Part shown: piece after piece, positions 49,486-59,614 of the stretch | How the letters are laid out: the number at the start of each line of letters is the position of its first letter | How positions within the stretch are numbered: position 1 is the first letter of the stretch | Assembly (NCBI GenBank): GCA_023227965.1 | Contig: JALOCA010000017.1 | Coordinates: 1 to 63,370 of the forward strand | Direction: 5' to 3' | Source of the DNA: Lentimicrobiaceae bacterium | GTDB taxonomy: Bacteria; Bacteroidota; Bacteroidia; Bacteroidales; JALOCA01 | Length of the DNA stretch: 63,370 bases | Program-made: the position numbers and the translations under genes | The notes under the pieces: model-generated | Told to the model about the DNA's origin: nothing | Databases searched by the model: none | What the model saw: the letters and a program-made list of their open reading frames with translations, nothing else

Positions 49486-50693
49486 TGTTAACAGCTAAAA
49501 CAAATAAAGCCAATTTATTGACTGATAGTAATATATTTTATAATCCTCAAAAAAAAAAGGAGGAATGGATTTTTGCATTTTTAATTTTTGTAATATCTAC
49601 CCCTGTATTTATTTGGGATTGGGAATATTTTTATAAATTTTCTATTCTCTTTCTTTTTTTTTTATCACTTAGGCAAATTCATTTATCAAAAAGTAATAAT
49701 TTGCTCCTTTCGTGTTTATTATGGTGTTTTAGTTGCTTTTGTGCATTCAGAATGGGATCTAAAGTTGACTTAAATGCTATAGGTTATTTAAATATTTTTA
49801 TATCTTTCTTCCCATTTTTCTTCATTGACAGAGAATTTGGGGAAAATATTTTTAATAAATATATAATTATTTTTTCTATTACAATTATTCCTTCTTTGAT
49901 TCAATATGTTTTAGTTGTATTTGCAGGATTGGAATTTCCTTTCAAAATAATTGATCCTTCTCCCTGGAATTCACACGATCAAAAATATGTAAGTTACACC
50001 TTCTTTGTTTATATGCAAGGAGTGGGTAGTATAATTCCACGTTTTTATGGTATTTATGATGAACCGGGTGTAATTGGAACAATAGCAATGGTACTTTTAT
50101 ATACACAAAAATACAATTTAAAAAAATGGTATAACATACCCATCTTTTTATCTGGCATTTTGTCATTTTCGTTATTTTTCTACCTTTCAACTATTATTTA
50201 CATGATATCTCTCACAAATATCAAAAATCGCATTTTAATAATAATTATTTTTGGAGTAATTTATTTTTTAACATTTAATAGTCAAATTTTAAATGAATTA
50301 TTTTTTAGCCGACTTAAATTAGTATTTGACGAAGGATTAGGGCTGAGTATTAGAGATAATTATTTGTTTGAGCCATTTTATAATTCACTTAAAACAAAAG
50401 ATCTTCTCTGGGGATTATGGGGAAATAAAGAGGTAGTATATGCTGCAACCTATAAATTTTTATTTGTAACCGTTGGTATTATTCCTTTATCTTTTTACCT
50501 GATTTTGCTATTATTACGTACGAAAGAATACTTTGGAATCAGTAAAGAAATGTTACTGTATATTTTGATTCCCATTCTTGTTTTTTCTCAGAGACCATTT
50601 ATAAATAATCCTTTTTATACTTTTCTGTCAATTATACCTTTATATGTAATGTATATTAATAAAAAACAAAATACTAAAAATATTTTAGTTTAA
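49485..50693 (+). CDS. Wzy-like O-antigen polymerase
   Basis: A 402-residue membrane protein with about ten helices and a large loop in the middle (about 160-200: SPWNSHDQKYVSYTFFVYMQGVGSIIPRFYGIYDEPGVIGT), the layout of O-antigen polymerases and ligases. The start overlaps the stop of the aminotransferase by one base. Sequence identity in this group is low, so the call relies on topology and neighbours. Confidence 0.75.
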   Translation: MLTAKTNKANLLTDSNIFYNPQKKKEEWIFAFLIFVISTPVFIWDWEYFYKFSILFLFFLSLRQIHLSKSNNLLLSCLLWCFSCFCAFRMGSKVDLNAIGYLNIFISFFPFFFIDREFGENIFNKYIIIFSITIIPSLIQYVLVVFAGLEFPFKIIDPSPWNSHDQKYVSYTFFVYMQGVGSIIPRFYGIYDEPGVIGTIAMVLLYTQKYNLKKWYNIPIFLSGILSFSLFFYLSTIIYMISLTNIKNRILIIIIFGVIYFLTFNSQILNELFFSRLKLVFDEGLGLSIRDNYLFEPFYNSLKTKDLLWGLWGNKEVVYAATYKFLFVTVGIIPLSFYLILLLLRTKEYFGISKEMLLYILIPILVFSQRPFINNPFYTFLSIIPLYVMYINKKQNTKNILV

Positions 50694-50835
50694 AAAGATT
50701 GATTTTTTTGTTTAGTTGTATTTAATAAACTTATTATTAACAACGAACGGATGTTCAGTACTTTTTTATATCAGTTTATAACATATTATTCTGAAATACA
50801 TTATAAGTTTAAAATATAAATTTATTTTATTGAAA

Positions 50836-52353
50836 ATGGGTGATAAAAATAGATTAAAAAAAATAAAAAATTCTTATAATAGAATAAAATCATTAGCTTA
50901 TAAGAGTATAAATAAAAAAAATTGGAATACAGCTATTAACCGTATTCAGGCAGCATCAGAATTTGCATATACTTATAATTTTATTTATACTGATTCTGAT
51001 TTAGAGAATATGTTAAAAATACTCTCTAATAACGTTATTTCAAATAATAATAATTTTACGCCATTACCTAATAAATATTTATTCTACGATAGTTTTGGTG
51101 TAGGCAACAAATTGTTGGCGCATCAATATCTGAGAGCATTAAATTCATGGAATGTAAATTGTTTGTATGTTTTAGGGGGTAAATCAACACACATCTCTGA
51201 AGCTCTTCTCAATGATATAAAATCTTTTCCAAAAACAGAACTTTTTATTGTTGATAAAAAACAAGATAAGACAAAGCAAATACAATCCATTTATCAAAAA
51301 GTAAAAGAATTTCAGCCCCAAAAGGCATTATTGCATCTAACTCCTTCAGACGCTGTTGCTATATCATTTCTTTATGCTTGCCCACAAATTGAAAAATATC
51401 AAATAAATTTAACAGATCATGCTTTTTGGCTTGGAGTAGGTTGTACTGATTTTTCCATTGAATTTCGAAATTTTGGATACACAATCTCAATTGAGAAAAG
51501 GGGAATTGCTAAAGAAAAATTGTTACTTCAACCATACTACCCGATTGTTTTACCAACAGAGTTCTTGGGCTTTCCCAAAGAGGTTACACCGGATAAGACA
51601 GTGATATTTTCCGGAGGTTCTTATAACAAAATTTATGGGGCTAATGGTTTTTATTTAATAATTCTTAAAAAAATTTTAGATCAAAATCCTTCAGTGATAA
51701 TTCTTTATGCAGGCTGGGGTGATGAAGAACCATTTAAAAAGTTTATTAAAAAAAATCACTATGAAAAGCGATTATTGTTGCTTGGAAATAGAATAGACAT
51801 TAATGAGGTAGTGGCTCATTGCGATATATATTTAGGCACCTATCCAATTGGAGGAGGTCTGATGACTCAATATGCAGCAATTAATGGGAAACCTATTGTA
51901 ACATTTATGGATTCAGATGGCAATGGGAATATTCTAAATTCTTTTTTTGATATAAATCCAAATGGGTTTTTGAAAATATCATTTTCGGATATTGAAGAAT
52001 TTCTTTTACATATTAATCTATTAGTAAATAATAAAGATTTTCGTAAAAAAATTGGCGAAAAAATCAGAAGCCTTGTGATTACACCAGAGCAATTTGAAAT
52101 TGAATTAAAACAACTAATAAATACTCAATCCAATTCAAGAAATATTCGTACTAAAAATATTGATTATGACTTAATAGTTAATCGTTATCTTAAAATTGAT
52201 AAGTTTAGAATGAATACTTCAATAATAATAATATTAGTCCGATTATTAGGCATTTATTCAATAGTTTGCATTCCTGCCAGGATAATACGATTTATTCCCA
52301 AATTAATATTATTATCAATTAAAAAACTATTTAAATTTATATCAAAACAATAA
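50836..52353 (+). CDS. Glycosyltransferase-like protein (GT-B)
   Basis: About 505 residues, starting at the ATG at 50836 (a TTG two codons earlier is in frame). The first 75 residues are a basic helical extension. The rest reads as a GT-B enzyme: LYVLGGKSTHISEALLNDI, KALLHLTPSDAVAISFLY, then VIFSGGSYNKIYGANGFYLIILKKILDQNPSVIILYAGWGDEEPFKKF and HCDIYLGTYPIGGGLMTQYAAINGKPIVTF, the nucleotide-sugar region. The C-terminal 50 residues are hydrophobic and may be membrane-attached. Sugar specificity unknown. Confidence 0.7.
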   Translation: MGDKNRLKKIKNSYNRIKSLAYKSINKKNWNTAINRIQAASEFAYTYNFIYTDSDLENMLKILSNNVISNNNNFTPLPNKYLFYDSFGVGNKLLAHQYLRALNSWNVNCLYVLGGKSTHISEALLNDIKSFPKTELFIVDKKQDKTKQIQSIYQKVKEFQPQKALLHLTPSDAVAISFLYACPQIEKYQINLTDHAFWLGVGCTDFSIEFRNFGYTISIEKRGIAKEKLLLQPYYPIVLPTEFLGFPKEVTPDKTVIFSGGSYNKIYGANGFYLIILKKILDQNPSVIILYAGWGDEEPFKKFIKKNHYEKRLLLLGNRIDINEVVAHCDIYLGTYPIGGGLMTQYAAINGKPIVTFMDSDGNGNILNSFFDINPNGFLKISFSDIEEFLLHINLLVNNKDFRKKIGEKIRSLVITPEQFEIELKQLINTQSNSRNIRTKNIDYDLIVNRYLKIDKFRMNTSIIIILVRLLGIYSIVCIPARIIRFIPKLILLSIKKLFKFISKQ

Positions 52354-52390
52354 AAATATTTCTTATTTATTATATAATTTTCAATTAATC

Positions 52391-53407
52391 ATGGGTCTAT
52401 TTAATAATAAAATTTTATTGATCACAGGGGGAACCGGATCATTTGGTAATGCAGTATTAAGACGCTTCCTGGATTCAGATATCAAAGAAATCCGTATCTT
52501 TAGTCGGGATGAAAAAAAACAGGATGATATGCGACAACAATATCATCATAATGATAAAATTAAGTACTATATTGGTGATGTTAGAGATAAAAGAAGTGTA
52601 TCTACTGTTATGAAAGGAGTTGATTATATTTTTCATGCTGCTGCTTTAAAGCAAGTGCCTTCATGCGAATTTTTTCCAATGGAAGCATTAAAAACGAATG
52701 TTATAGGTACAGAAAATGTTATTGATGCGGCAATCCAAGAAGGTGCAAAAAAACTAATATTACTTAGCACAGATAAAGCAGTTTACCCAATTAATGCAAT
52801 GGGCATGTCAAAAGCATTAGCAGAAAAAGTTCTTATAGCAAAAAGTAGAAATCTAAATGGTTCCGGCTTAATTATTTGTGCTACAAGATATGGAAATGTA
52901 ATGGCTTCAAGAGGAAGTGTTATCCCTTTATTTGTGGATCAAATAAAAAATGGGAAAAACATTACAATTACAGACCCAAATATGACTCGTTTTATGATGT
53001 CTTTGAGTGATGCAGTTAATTTAGTTTTATACACTTTTGAACATGGAGAACAAGGTGACATATTTGTTCAAAAAGCACCTGCTTCAACCATTTACGATTT
53101 GGCAATTGCATTACAAGATATATTTAACAGCAAAAATGAAGTGAAAATTATTGGCACTAGGCATGGTGAAAAACTATATGAAACTTTAGTAAATAGAGAA
53201 GAAATGGTAAAAGCTATTGAATTGGAGAATTATTATAAAATTCCTGCAGATACTCGTGATTTAAATTATAATAAATATTTTTTAGAAGGAGTAGAAGACG
53301 TTTCAATAATTGATGATTACCATTCTCATAATACAAAAAGATTAAATATAAGTGAACTGAAAGAATTGTTAATGAATCTTGATTATATTAAAAATGAATT
53401 AAAATAA
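52391..53407 (+). CDS. UDP-GlcNAc 4,6-dehydratase (5-inverting type)
   Basis: A 338-residue extended SDR. Cofactor motif TGGTGSFGNAVLRRFL; the text FHAAALKQVPSCEFFPMEALKTNVIGTENV and STDKAVYPINAMGMSKALAEK is typical of the FnlA/CapE/WbvB group, where Met replaces the usual Tyr of YxxxK. The enzyme removes water from UDP-GlcNAc and inverts C5. With the next two genes it would give UDP-2-acetamido-2,6-dideoxy-L-hexose (FucNAc, QuiNAc or RhaNAc type). Confidence 0.88.
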   Translation: MGLFNNKILLITGGTGSFGNAVLRRFLDSDIKEIRIFSRDEKKQDDMRQQYHHNDKIKYYIGDVRDKRSVSTVMKGVDYIFHAAALKQVPSCEFFPMEALKTNVIGTENVIDAAIQEGAKKLILLSTDKAVYPINAMGMSKALAEKVLIAKSRNLNGSGLIICATRYGNVMASRGSVIPLFVDQIKNGKNITITDPNMTRFMMSLSDAVNLVLYTFEHGEQGDIFVQKAPASTIYDLAIALQDIFNSKNEVKIIGTRHGEKLYETLVNREEMVKAIELENYYKIPADTRDLNYNKYFLEGVEDVSIIDDYHSHNTKRLNISELKELLMNLDYIKNELK

Positions 53408-53414
53408 AAAAACA

Positions 53415-54542
53415 ATGAAAGTAATGACTATAGTCGGGACACGTCCTGAAATAATTAAATTAAGCAGAGTTATAAATCAACTTGAAAAATATACTGAACA
53501 TACTTTAGTTCATACAGGGCAAAATTACGCTTATGAATTAAATGAATTATTTTTCAATGAAATGGGAATAAGAAAACCCGATATTTTTCTGGATGCAGTT
53601 GGTAAAACAACAGCTGAAACTATAGGTAATATAATTGCAAAATCAGATGAAGTTATGGATAGTATTAAGCCTGATGCTGTATTGTTATATGGCGATACAA
53701 ATAGTTGCTTAGCTGTTATTTCTGCTAAAAGAAAAAAAATTCCAATTTTCCATTTTGAAGCAGGAAATCGTTGTTTTGATCAAAGAGTACCTGAGGAAAT
53801 TAACAGAAAAATTGTAGATCACTTGAGCGATATTAATATGCCACTTACTGAACATGCTAGAAAATATTTATTAAATGAAGGGCTTAAACCTGAAACTGTT
53901 ATTAAAACAGGTTCTCCAATGAAAGAAATTTTAATTTACAATATGCCTAAAATTGAAAAATCTGAAATTCTTTCAAAGCTTAATTTAAAAGAAAGAGATT
54001 ATTTTGTTTTAAGTACTCATAGAGAAGAAAATGTAGATTCAGAAGAAAATTTCTCAGATTTACTTAACTCCTTAAACGATATAGTCACTAAATATGATAA
54101 AAGAATTATAGTTTCTACACATCCTCGCACAATGAAACGCTTGGAAGAATCGAAAAATAAGTGTTTAGATAAAAGAATCGAATTTATGAAACCTATGGGT
54201 TTTTTTGACTATGTTAAATTGCAAATTAATGCATATTGTGTGATTTCTGATAGCGGAACAATAACCGAAGAATCTTCAATTTTAAACTTTCCTGCTATTA
54301 CTATTAGACAAGCACACGAACGACCTGAAGGAATGGATGAAGGAACATTAATAATGTCTGGATTAAAGAGTGATTTGGTTCTTCAAGCAATTAATGTTGT
54401 TACCTCTCAACATGGTTATAAAAACAGAAAATTTAAATTAGTTAATGATTATGATGTAGATAATTTTTCATTGAAAGTAATAAGAATTTTGTTTAGTTAT
54501 GTTGATTATGTAAATAGAACAGTCTGGAAAAAAACAAAATAA
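53415..54542 (+). CDS. UDP-GlcNAc 2-epimerase-family enzyme
   Basis: A 375-residue non-hydrolysing epimerase (MTIVGTRPEIIKLSRVINQLE, LVHTGQNYAYELNELFFNEMGI, YGDTNSCLAVISAKRKKIPIFHFEAGNRCFDQRVPEEINRKIVDH, SDSGTITEESSILNFPAITIRQAHERPEGMDEG). The ERPEG ending of the motif and the neighbours fit the CapG/FnlC/WbvD branch, which epimerises C2 of the 6-deoxy intermediate. It lies eight bases after the dehydratase. Confidence 0.88.
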   Translation: MKVMTIVGTRPEIIKLSRVINQLEKYTEHTLVHTGQNYAYELNELFFNEMGIRKPDIFLDAVGKTTAETIGNIIAKSDEVMDSIKPDAVLLYGDTNSCLAVISAKRKKIPIFHFEAGNRCFDQRVPEEINRKIVDHLSDINMPLTEHARKYLLNEGLKPETVIKTGSPMKEILIYNMPKIEKSEILSKLNLKERDYFVLSTHREENVDSEENFSDLLNSLNDIVTKYDKRIIVSTHPRTMKRLEESKNKCLDKRIEFMKPMGFFDYVKLQINAYCVISDSGTITEESSILNFPAITIRQAHERPEGMDEGTLIMSGLKSDLVLQAINVVTSQHGYKNRKFKLVNDYDVDNFSLKVIRILFSYVDYVNRTVWKKTK

Positions 54543-54543
54543 T

Positions 54544-55401
54544 ATGGAATCTTTAAAAAAGAAAATACTGATTATAGACGCTACAAGTATGTCAGGTCAT
54601 ATCATTAGTGATTACTTGGATTCCTTATGTAAATTCCAAATTATAAAATTAATTTGTGACATATCACTTGCAAATAATGATAATTATATTGATATATTTA
54701 ACAAGGAGTTATTGGAAGAGACTATTCAACAGCAAAAACCTGATATTATTGTTAATTGTTTACGATTGCTTATTGAAGAATCTGAGTCTAATCCAGATAA
54801 AGCAATTTATTATAATAGTTTTTTACCTCATTTTCTGGCAAAAATTGCAAGGCAAATTAACGCTAAAGTTATACAACTTAGTACAGATTGTGTATTTTCA
54901 GGTAAAAAAGGGAGTTACAATGAAGATGATTTTAAAGATGGAGAAACCTTTTATGCAAGGACAAAAGCTTTAGGTGAGCTTATAAATGACACTGATTTAA
55001 CCATCAGAACTTCTTTTATTGGTCCAAATATTAACCATAAAAATGAAGAACTTTTTCATTGGTTTATGTCACAGAAAGTCAATGTCAGTGGTTATTGTAA
55101 TGTATATTGGACAGGTGTAACAACTTTAGAATTAGCAAAGTGTATTGAAAAGGCAATTTTATTGGATATTAAAGGTATATATCATCTCGTTCCTAAATAT
55201 AAAATATCAAAATATGATTTGCTTAATCTAATAAAGAAAATCTGGGGAAAGAATATTATTATTAATAAACAGGAAAATCTTATTATTGACAAAAGTCTAA
55301 TTGACAATCGTAATCTAATAAAGGTTCAAGATTACGAAAAAATGTTTAATGAATTATTTGTATGGATGAATAATAATAAATTGTATTGTAATTATAACTA
55401 A
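54544..55401 (+). CDS. RmlD-like sugar-nucleotide reductase
   Basis: A 285-residue SDR in the RmlD family (KKKILIIDATSMSGHIISDYL, KPDIIVNCLRLLIEE, QLSTDCVFSGKKGSYNEDDFKDGETFYARTKALGELI). The Tyr/Lys pair is in YARTK. It lacks the cupin extension of CapF, so the WbvR-like 4-reductase route to UDP-L-RhaNAc or UDP-L-QuiNAc is the closer match to these three genes than the FucNAc route; this remains inference. Confidence 0.8.
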   Translation: MESLKKKILIIDATSMSGHIISDYLDSLCKFQIIKLICDISLANNDNYIDIFNKELLEETIQQQKPDIIVNCLRLLIEESESNPDKAIYYNSFLPHFLAKIARQINAKVIQLSTDCVFSGKKGSYNEDDFKDGETFYARTKALGELINDTDLTIRTSFIGPNINHKNEELFHWFMSQKVNVSGYCNVYWTGVTTLELAKCIEKAILLDIKGIYHLVPKYKISKYDLLNLIKKIWGKNIIINKQENLIIDKSLIDNRNLIKVQDYEKMFNELFVWMNNNKLYCNYN

Positions 55402-55590
55402 TAATTATTTTAATGTTAGAATAAGTGAGGATATATATTTATTCAGTGTCAACTATTTGCGATTAGTAAATGAATTTATAAAATTTCATCTAATTTGTAA
55501 ATGTTGTTTTTGCAGTTACTAAAGTAAATTTTCAATCAAAGCATGTGTTTTTATCAAAATACTTGTAAAAAGTATAACTAATATCTATTT

Positions 55591-56838
55591 ATGAAAATTA
55601 TTTTGCTTTTTAATTTGTTTCCGGAAGATCAGAAGGAAGCTATATTATCAAACATTAAAACAGAAGTTCAAAATGCAACTTTAGCCTTTGAAACTACACT
55701 TTTAAATGGGCTTATTAACAATATTGACAATGTAGAGTTAGTTAATGTACCTATTTTAGGCTATTACCCAACTCAGTATAAAAAAATGTTTTTAAAGCAT
55801 TCACCCTTTTATTATAAAGGAAAAAATATGGGAGTAAATGTAGGAATTTGCAATTTATTTATATATAAGCAATGGAGTCTTTATATCAATTTACGAAAAG
55901 AACTTAAAAAAATACTCAAAGCCAATCCAAACGAAGAAATTGTATTTTTACATTTAAATTATAATTCGTCATTTTTGAAGGCTTTAACTTATATTAAGAA
56001 AAGATTTTCAAATGTAAAAATAATTTCTATTGTTGGTGATTTGCCACAAAACAGAGAGATTTTTGGGAAATTTATTTTTCTAAAAAAAATTTTACATAAA
56101 ATAAATATGCAGACGATTTATAAATGCTTAAAATATATAGATGGTTATATTTTGGTTAGTAAATATATGCGTGATAAATTATTCTATGCAAATAATAACA
56201 ATTCCATAATTTTAGAATGTGCTTATGATACATCTAATGAAAATAAAAATGATTATATTAAACAAGATTTGGATAATAAGAAATTCAAAGACATTTTATA
56301 TTCTGGGAAAATTACCGAAAGATTTGGTTTGATGAAATTAGTTGAAGCTTTTAAAATGTTGCAGAATAATAATTATCGATTAATAATATGTGGAAGCGGC
56401 CCCGCAGAATCTGCAATAAAAGAAATTGCAAAAATGGATAATAGAATTATTTTCAAGGGAAATATTGACAGAAAAGAAGTGATTTTTCTTCAAAGGAAAG
56501 CGGATCTTTTAGTTAATCCGAGAACACCTGAAGGTGAATATACAAGGTATTCTTTCCCATCGAAAACAATGGAATATTTAGCTTCAGGAACTCCAACTTT
56601 ATTATATAAACTTTCTGGAATACCAGAAGAATATTATAATTACTGCTTTTCTTTGAATGAAGATGATGGTGTAGATATACTTGCAAAAACTATTAATAAT
56701 ATTCTTTGTAAAGATAAGTCAAACTTAGATGAAATCGCTTATAAAGCAAGACAATTCATATTGAACGAAAAATCACATGATGTACAAGGGAAAAGAATAG
56801 TTGAGTTTATAACTTACATTAATAAATTACCTGTTTAA
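55591..56838 (+). CDS. Glycosyltransferase family 4
   Basis: A 415-residue GT-B retaining glycosyltransferase. N-terminal domain (KIILLFNLFPEDQKEAILSN...), C-terminal donor-binding domain with SGKITERFGLMKLVEAFKML, YRLIICGSGPAESAIKEIAKMDNRIIFKGN and the EX7E-like stretch PRTPEGEYTRYSFPSKTMEYLASGTPTLLYKLSGIPEEY. It adds a sugar to the growing repeat unit on the cytoplasmic face. Preceded by 190 bases without a gene. Confidence 0.87.
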   Translation: MKIILLFNLFPEDQKEAILSNIKTEVQNATLAFETTLLNGLINNIDNVELVNVPILGYYPTQYKKMFLKHSPFYYKGKNMGVNVGICNLFIYKQWSLYINLRKELKKILKANPNEEIVFLHLNYNSSFLKALTYIKKRFSNVKIISIVGDLPQNREIFGKFIFLKKILHKINMQTIYKCLKYIDGYILVSKYMRDKLFYANNNNSIILECAYDTSNENKNDYIKQDLDNKKFKDILYSGKITERFGLMKLVEAFKMLQNNNYRLIICGSGPAESAIKEIAKMDNRIIFKGNIDRKEVIFLQRKADLLVNPRTPEGEYTRYSFPSKTMEYLASGTPTLLYKLSGIPEEYYNYCFSLNEDDGVDILAKTINNILCKDKSNLDEIAYKARQFILNEKSHDVQGKRIVEFITYINKLPV

Positions 56839-57131
56839 ACTTATTTAAACTTTTTGTTTTCATTATTTTTTATAATCTATTTCTTCATGTTATCTTTTTC
56901 GATTCTGCAATTTTCAAAAAAATAATAGAAATTGACAATCTATTTGAATAAATGATATAGTTGTACACTATTAATTTTCTTAATACCTAATGTCAATTAT
57001 GTTATCTAATAAAACACTATGCATGTGACAAACAAGATTATGTGCAAAGAAAGATTGTGTTTTTCTATTAACTCAAAAAACTTCAATTGTAGATTTGTTT
57101 ATAACCATATAATCAAAAAAAAACATGAATA
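56839..57131. other. Gene-free AT-rich stretch
   Basis: About 290 bases between glycosyltransferase and cytidylyltransferase genes, with no ORF of note. Several short T- and A-runs are present, but I see no clear terminator or promoter. Confidence 0.5.
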
Positions 57132-57833
57132 ATGAATAAATATACTGCTGAGATACCTGTAAGACTTGGAAGTAAACGAGTACCAAAAAAAAATTTACGT
57201 TTATTAAACGGGAAACCTATGGTTGCTTATGCAATTGATGCTTGCATAAAAGCAAAATGTATTGATGAAGTCTATGTTAATACTGAAGGCGAAATAATGA
57301 AAAAGCTTTGCACTGAATTAAGAGTAAATTATTTTGAAAGAATACCTGAATTACTTCAAGATAATGTTGTTCAAGATCAATTTAACTATGATTTTTTGTG
57401 TAAAGTTGAAACAGAGAATCTTGTAATGGTTAACCCTGTTTCGCCTTTAGTTTTGGCAGAAGATATTGATAAAGCCATTGAATACTATGAATATCATAAT
57501 TTAGATTGTTTGATATCTGTCAGAGAGGAAAAATTACAGGCTTTTTATAAAGGAAAACCTGTTAATTTTGATACTAATTTCTTATTGCCTATGACTCAGG
57601 ATTTAGAACCCATTCAACTAAGTGCATGGACAGTCTGTATTTGGAATACAAAAAAATTTAAAGAACATTTTGAAAAATATGGTTATGCCGTTTTTATTGG
57701 AAAATATGGTTTATATCCTTTTGATCCCATAAGATCGATAAAAGTGAGTACTGAAGAAGATTTTATATTGGCAGAACTCTATTTAAGTGCAAAACATTCA
57801 AAAAACAAATCAAACGTTACATATTATGAATAA
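57132..57833 (+). CDS. NeuA-like cytidylyltransferase
   Basis: A 233-residue nucleotidyltransferase of the CMP-sugar synthetase family (EIPVRLGSKRVPKKNLRLLNGKPMVAYAIDACIKA, where R(L)GSKR-P-KN is the signature). The acceptor-side loop NPVSPLVLAEDIDKAIEYYE replaces the usual QPTSPLR. It activates a sugar acid or related phosphate with CTP. It overlaps the next gene's start by eight bases and opens a set of nucleotide-sugar genes. Confidence 0.82.
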   Translation: MNKYTAEIPVRLGSKRVPKKNLRLLNGKPMVAYAIDACIKAKCIDEVYVNTEGEIMKKLCTELRVNYFERIPELLQDNVVQDQFNYDFLCKVETENLVMVNPVSPLVLAEDIDKAIEYYEYHNLDCLISVREEKLQAFYKGKPVNFDTNFLLPMTQDLEPIQLSAWTVCIWNTKKFKEHFEKYGYAVFIGKYGLYPFDPIRSIKVSTEEDFILAELYLSAKHSKNKSNVTYYE

Positions 57834-58749
57834 AATACTTACATCCCCTTCTTCATTTGGTCAGGTAGGAAAAGAACCCTTTGAAATTTTATCAAACAAA
57901 GGTTATGAAGTTATTAATAATCCTTATGGAAGAAAATTAACCGAAGAAGAAGTGATAGAACTGGCAAAAGATTGTGTTGGAATTGTTGCAGGTGTTGAGT
58001 CGCTTACAGCCAGAGTTATGGATGCGCTTCCCAATTTGAAATGCATTAGTCGGGTAGGTGTGGGCATGGATAGTGTGGATCTGGAATATGCTGAAAAAAA
58101 AGGTATTGTGGTTGTAAATACGCCTGATGGACCTACCCGAAGTGTGGCAGAACTGACATTAGCATTAACTTTTTCGATTTTAAGGAGAGTTCCACAGGCA
58201 GATAGTGCAATGAAATTGAAAAAATGGGAAAAACAAAGCGGTAATTTATTATATCAAAAAACAATAGGTATTATAGGTTTGGGACGTATTGGTAAAATGG
58301 TGACTGAAATGTTTCGTGCATTAGGGAATCCGGTTATTGGATACGATTTGTATCCTGATAAGGTTTGGGCAAATACAAATGGTGTTCAGTTATCTGAAAT
58401 GAATCAGGTTCTTTCTGATGCAAATATTATTACATTACATATTCCCGGTAATAAGGATAAATCTGCAGTTATCGGCAAGCAAGAATTGAATTTAATGAAA
58501 AAGGGCTCTTTTGTCATTAATATTGCCAGAGGAGGTGTTGTTGATGAAGTAGCCCTCTATAATGCTTTAAAATCAGGTCATTTGGCAGGAGCCGGAATTG
58601 ATGTTTTTACGAATGAACCTTATAATGGCAATTTATGTGAACTGGATAATGTTGTTCTAACCCCTCATATCGGCTCTTATGCAGAAGAAGGAAAACTTCA
58701 GATGGAAATAGATGCTGTTAATAATTTAATTGAAGAAATTTCAAAGTAA
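57826..58749 (+). CDS. D-2-hydroxyacid dehydrogenase (phosphoglycerate dehydrogenase-like)
   Basis: A 307-residue NAD-dependent enzyme starting at the ATG at 57826 (MNKILTSPSSFGQVGKEPFEIL). It has the family sequence ISRVGVGMDSVDLEYAEKKGIVVVNTPDGPTRSVAELTLAL, the cofactor motif GIIGLGRIGKMV, the catalytic Arg in NIARGGVVDE, Glu in FTNEPY and His in LTPHIGS. The pairing with a cytidylyltransferase suggests the oxidation or reduction of a glycerate-like or ulosonic precursor. Function in the pathway is inferred. Confidence 0.85.
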   Translation: MNKILTSPSSFGQVGKEPFEILSNKGYEVINNPYGRKLTEEEVIELAKDCVGIVAGVESLTARVMDALPNLKCISRVGVGMDSVDLEYAEKKGIVVVNTPDGPTRSVAELTLALTFSILRRVPQADSAMKLKKWEKQSGNLLYQKTIGIIGLGRIGKMVTEMFRALGNPVIGYDLYPDKVWANTNGVQLSEMNQVLSDANIITLHIPGNKDKSAVIGKQELNLMKKGSFVINIARGGVVDEVALYNALKSGHLAGAGIDVFTNEPYNGNLCELDNVVLTPHIGSYAEEGKLQMEIDAVNNLIEEISK

Positions 58750-58759
58750 AATTAACAGA

Positions 58760-59545
58760 ATGAAAGAATTTATAAAAAAAATACATAAAAAAAAATATTA
58801 TAATGAATATGGAAATATAATCAATGAAATAATTAAATATAGTGATAATCCGATATCTATAGAGAATTATATCTATGGGAATATTGCCAGAATTTCTTAT
58901 GATATAAAAATTGTTAAAAAATATGCAAATAAATCTTCAAATATACTTGAAATTGGAGGAAATACTCCAATATTTTCATCAATCTTAAAAAGTTATGGAT
59001 TTGACAATATAACCGTTACAGATCCTCAAGTAGAATTATTTCAAGAATATTTTATTAATTATGGTATTAATTATAAAAATTATAATATTTTTGATATACC
59101 ATTAAAGAGTGCTCAAGAAACTTATGATATTGTATGTATATGTGAAGTATTAGAGCACCTATCCGGAAATATATTAAAACCAATTAAAAATTTAGTATCA
59201 TTACTTAAACCAGAAGGATTACTTTATATTACTACACCAAACTTACGTTCAATATCTGGGTTAGTTTCTATAATATTTTTTAACTCCGGATTAGCATCAA
59301 AACCTTATGAAACTATTTGTGATCAATATTTATTAAAGGAACAAAAAGGATATTATGGACATATTAAGGAATTCACAAGTGGTGAAGTAATTGATTTACT
59401 CAAATCAGTTGGTATGAAACATAAAAAGTCATACCATCAAGCTGATTATAGGCTAAAACCGCTTAGTCAGATAATAGGTTTACTAGAATTAATGGCTCCA
59501 AAATTTAGATTATTTGGTAAATTTGTTTTTGAAAAACAAAAATAA
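58760..59545 (+). CDS. SAM-dependent methyltransferase
   Basis: A 261-residue class I methyltransferase starting at the ATG at 58760. Motif I is in SNILEIGGNTPIFSSILKSYGFDNITVTDPQ; a later motif is in YDIVCICEVLEHLSGNILKPIKNLVSLLKPEGLLYITTPN. Its domain order is that of the type-11/23 group, common in polysaccharide loci, acting on the sugar or the carrier-linked oligosaccharide. It is the last gene before an insertion sequence. Confidence 0.82.
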   Translation: MKEFIKKIHKKKYYNEYGNIINEIIKYSDNPISIENYIYGNIARISYDIKIVKKYANKSSNILEIGGNTPIFSSILKSYGFDNITVTDPQVELFQEYFINYGINYKNYNIFDIPLKSAQETYDIVCICEVLEHLSGNILKPIKNLVSLLKPEGLLYITTPNLRSISGLVSIIFFNSGLASKPYETICDQYLLKEQKGYYGHIKEFTSGEVIDLLKSVGMKHKKSYHQADYRLKPLSQIIGLLELMAPKFRLFGKFVFEKQK

Positions 59546-59614
59546 ATGTTATCAAAGATTATGTTTCAAAAAGCACAATTTTAATTTAAACCAAATGATA
59601 ACAAGATATTATTT

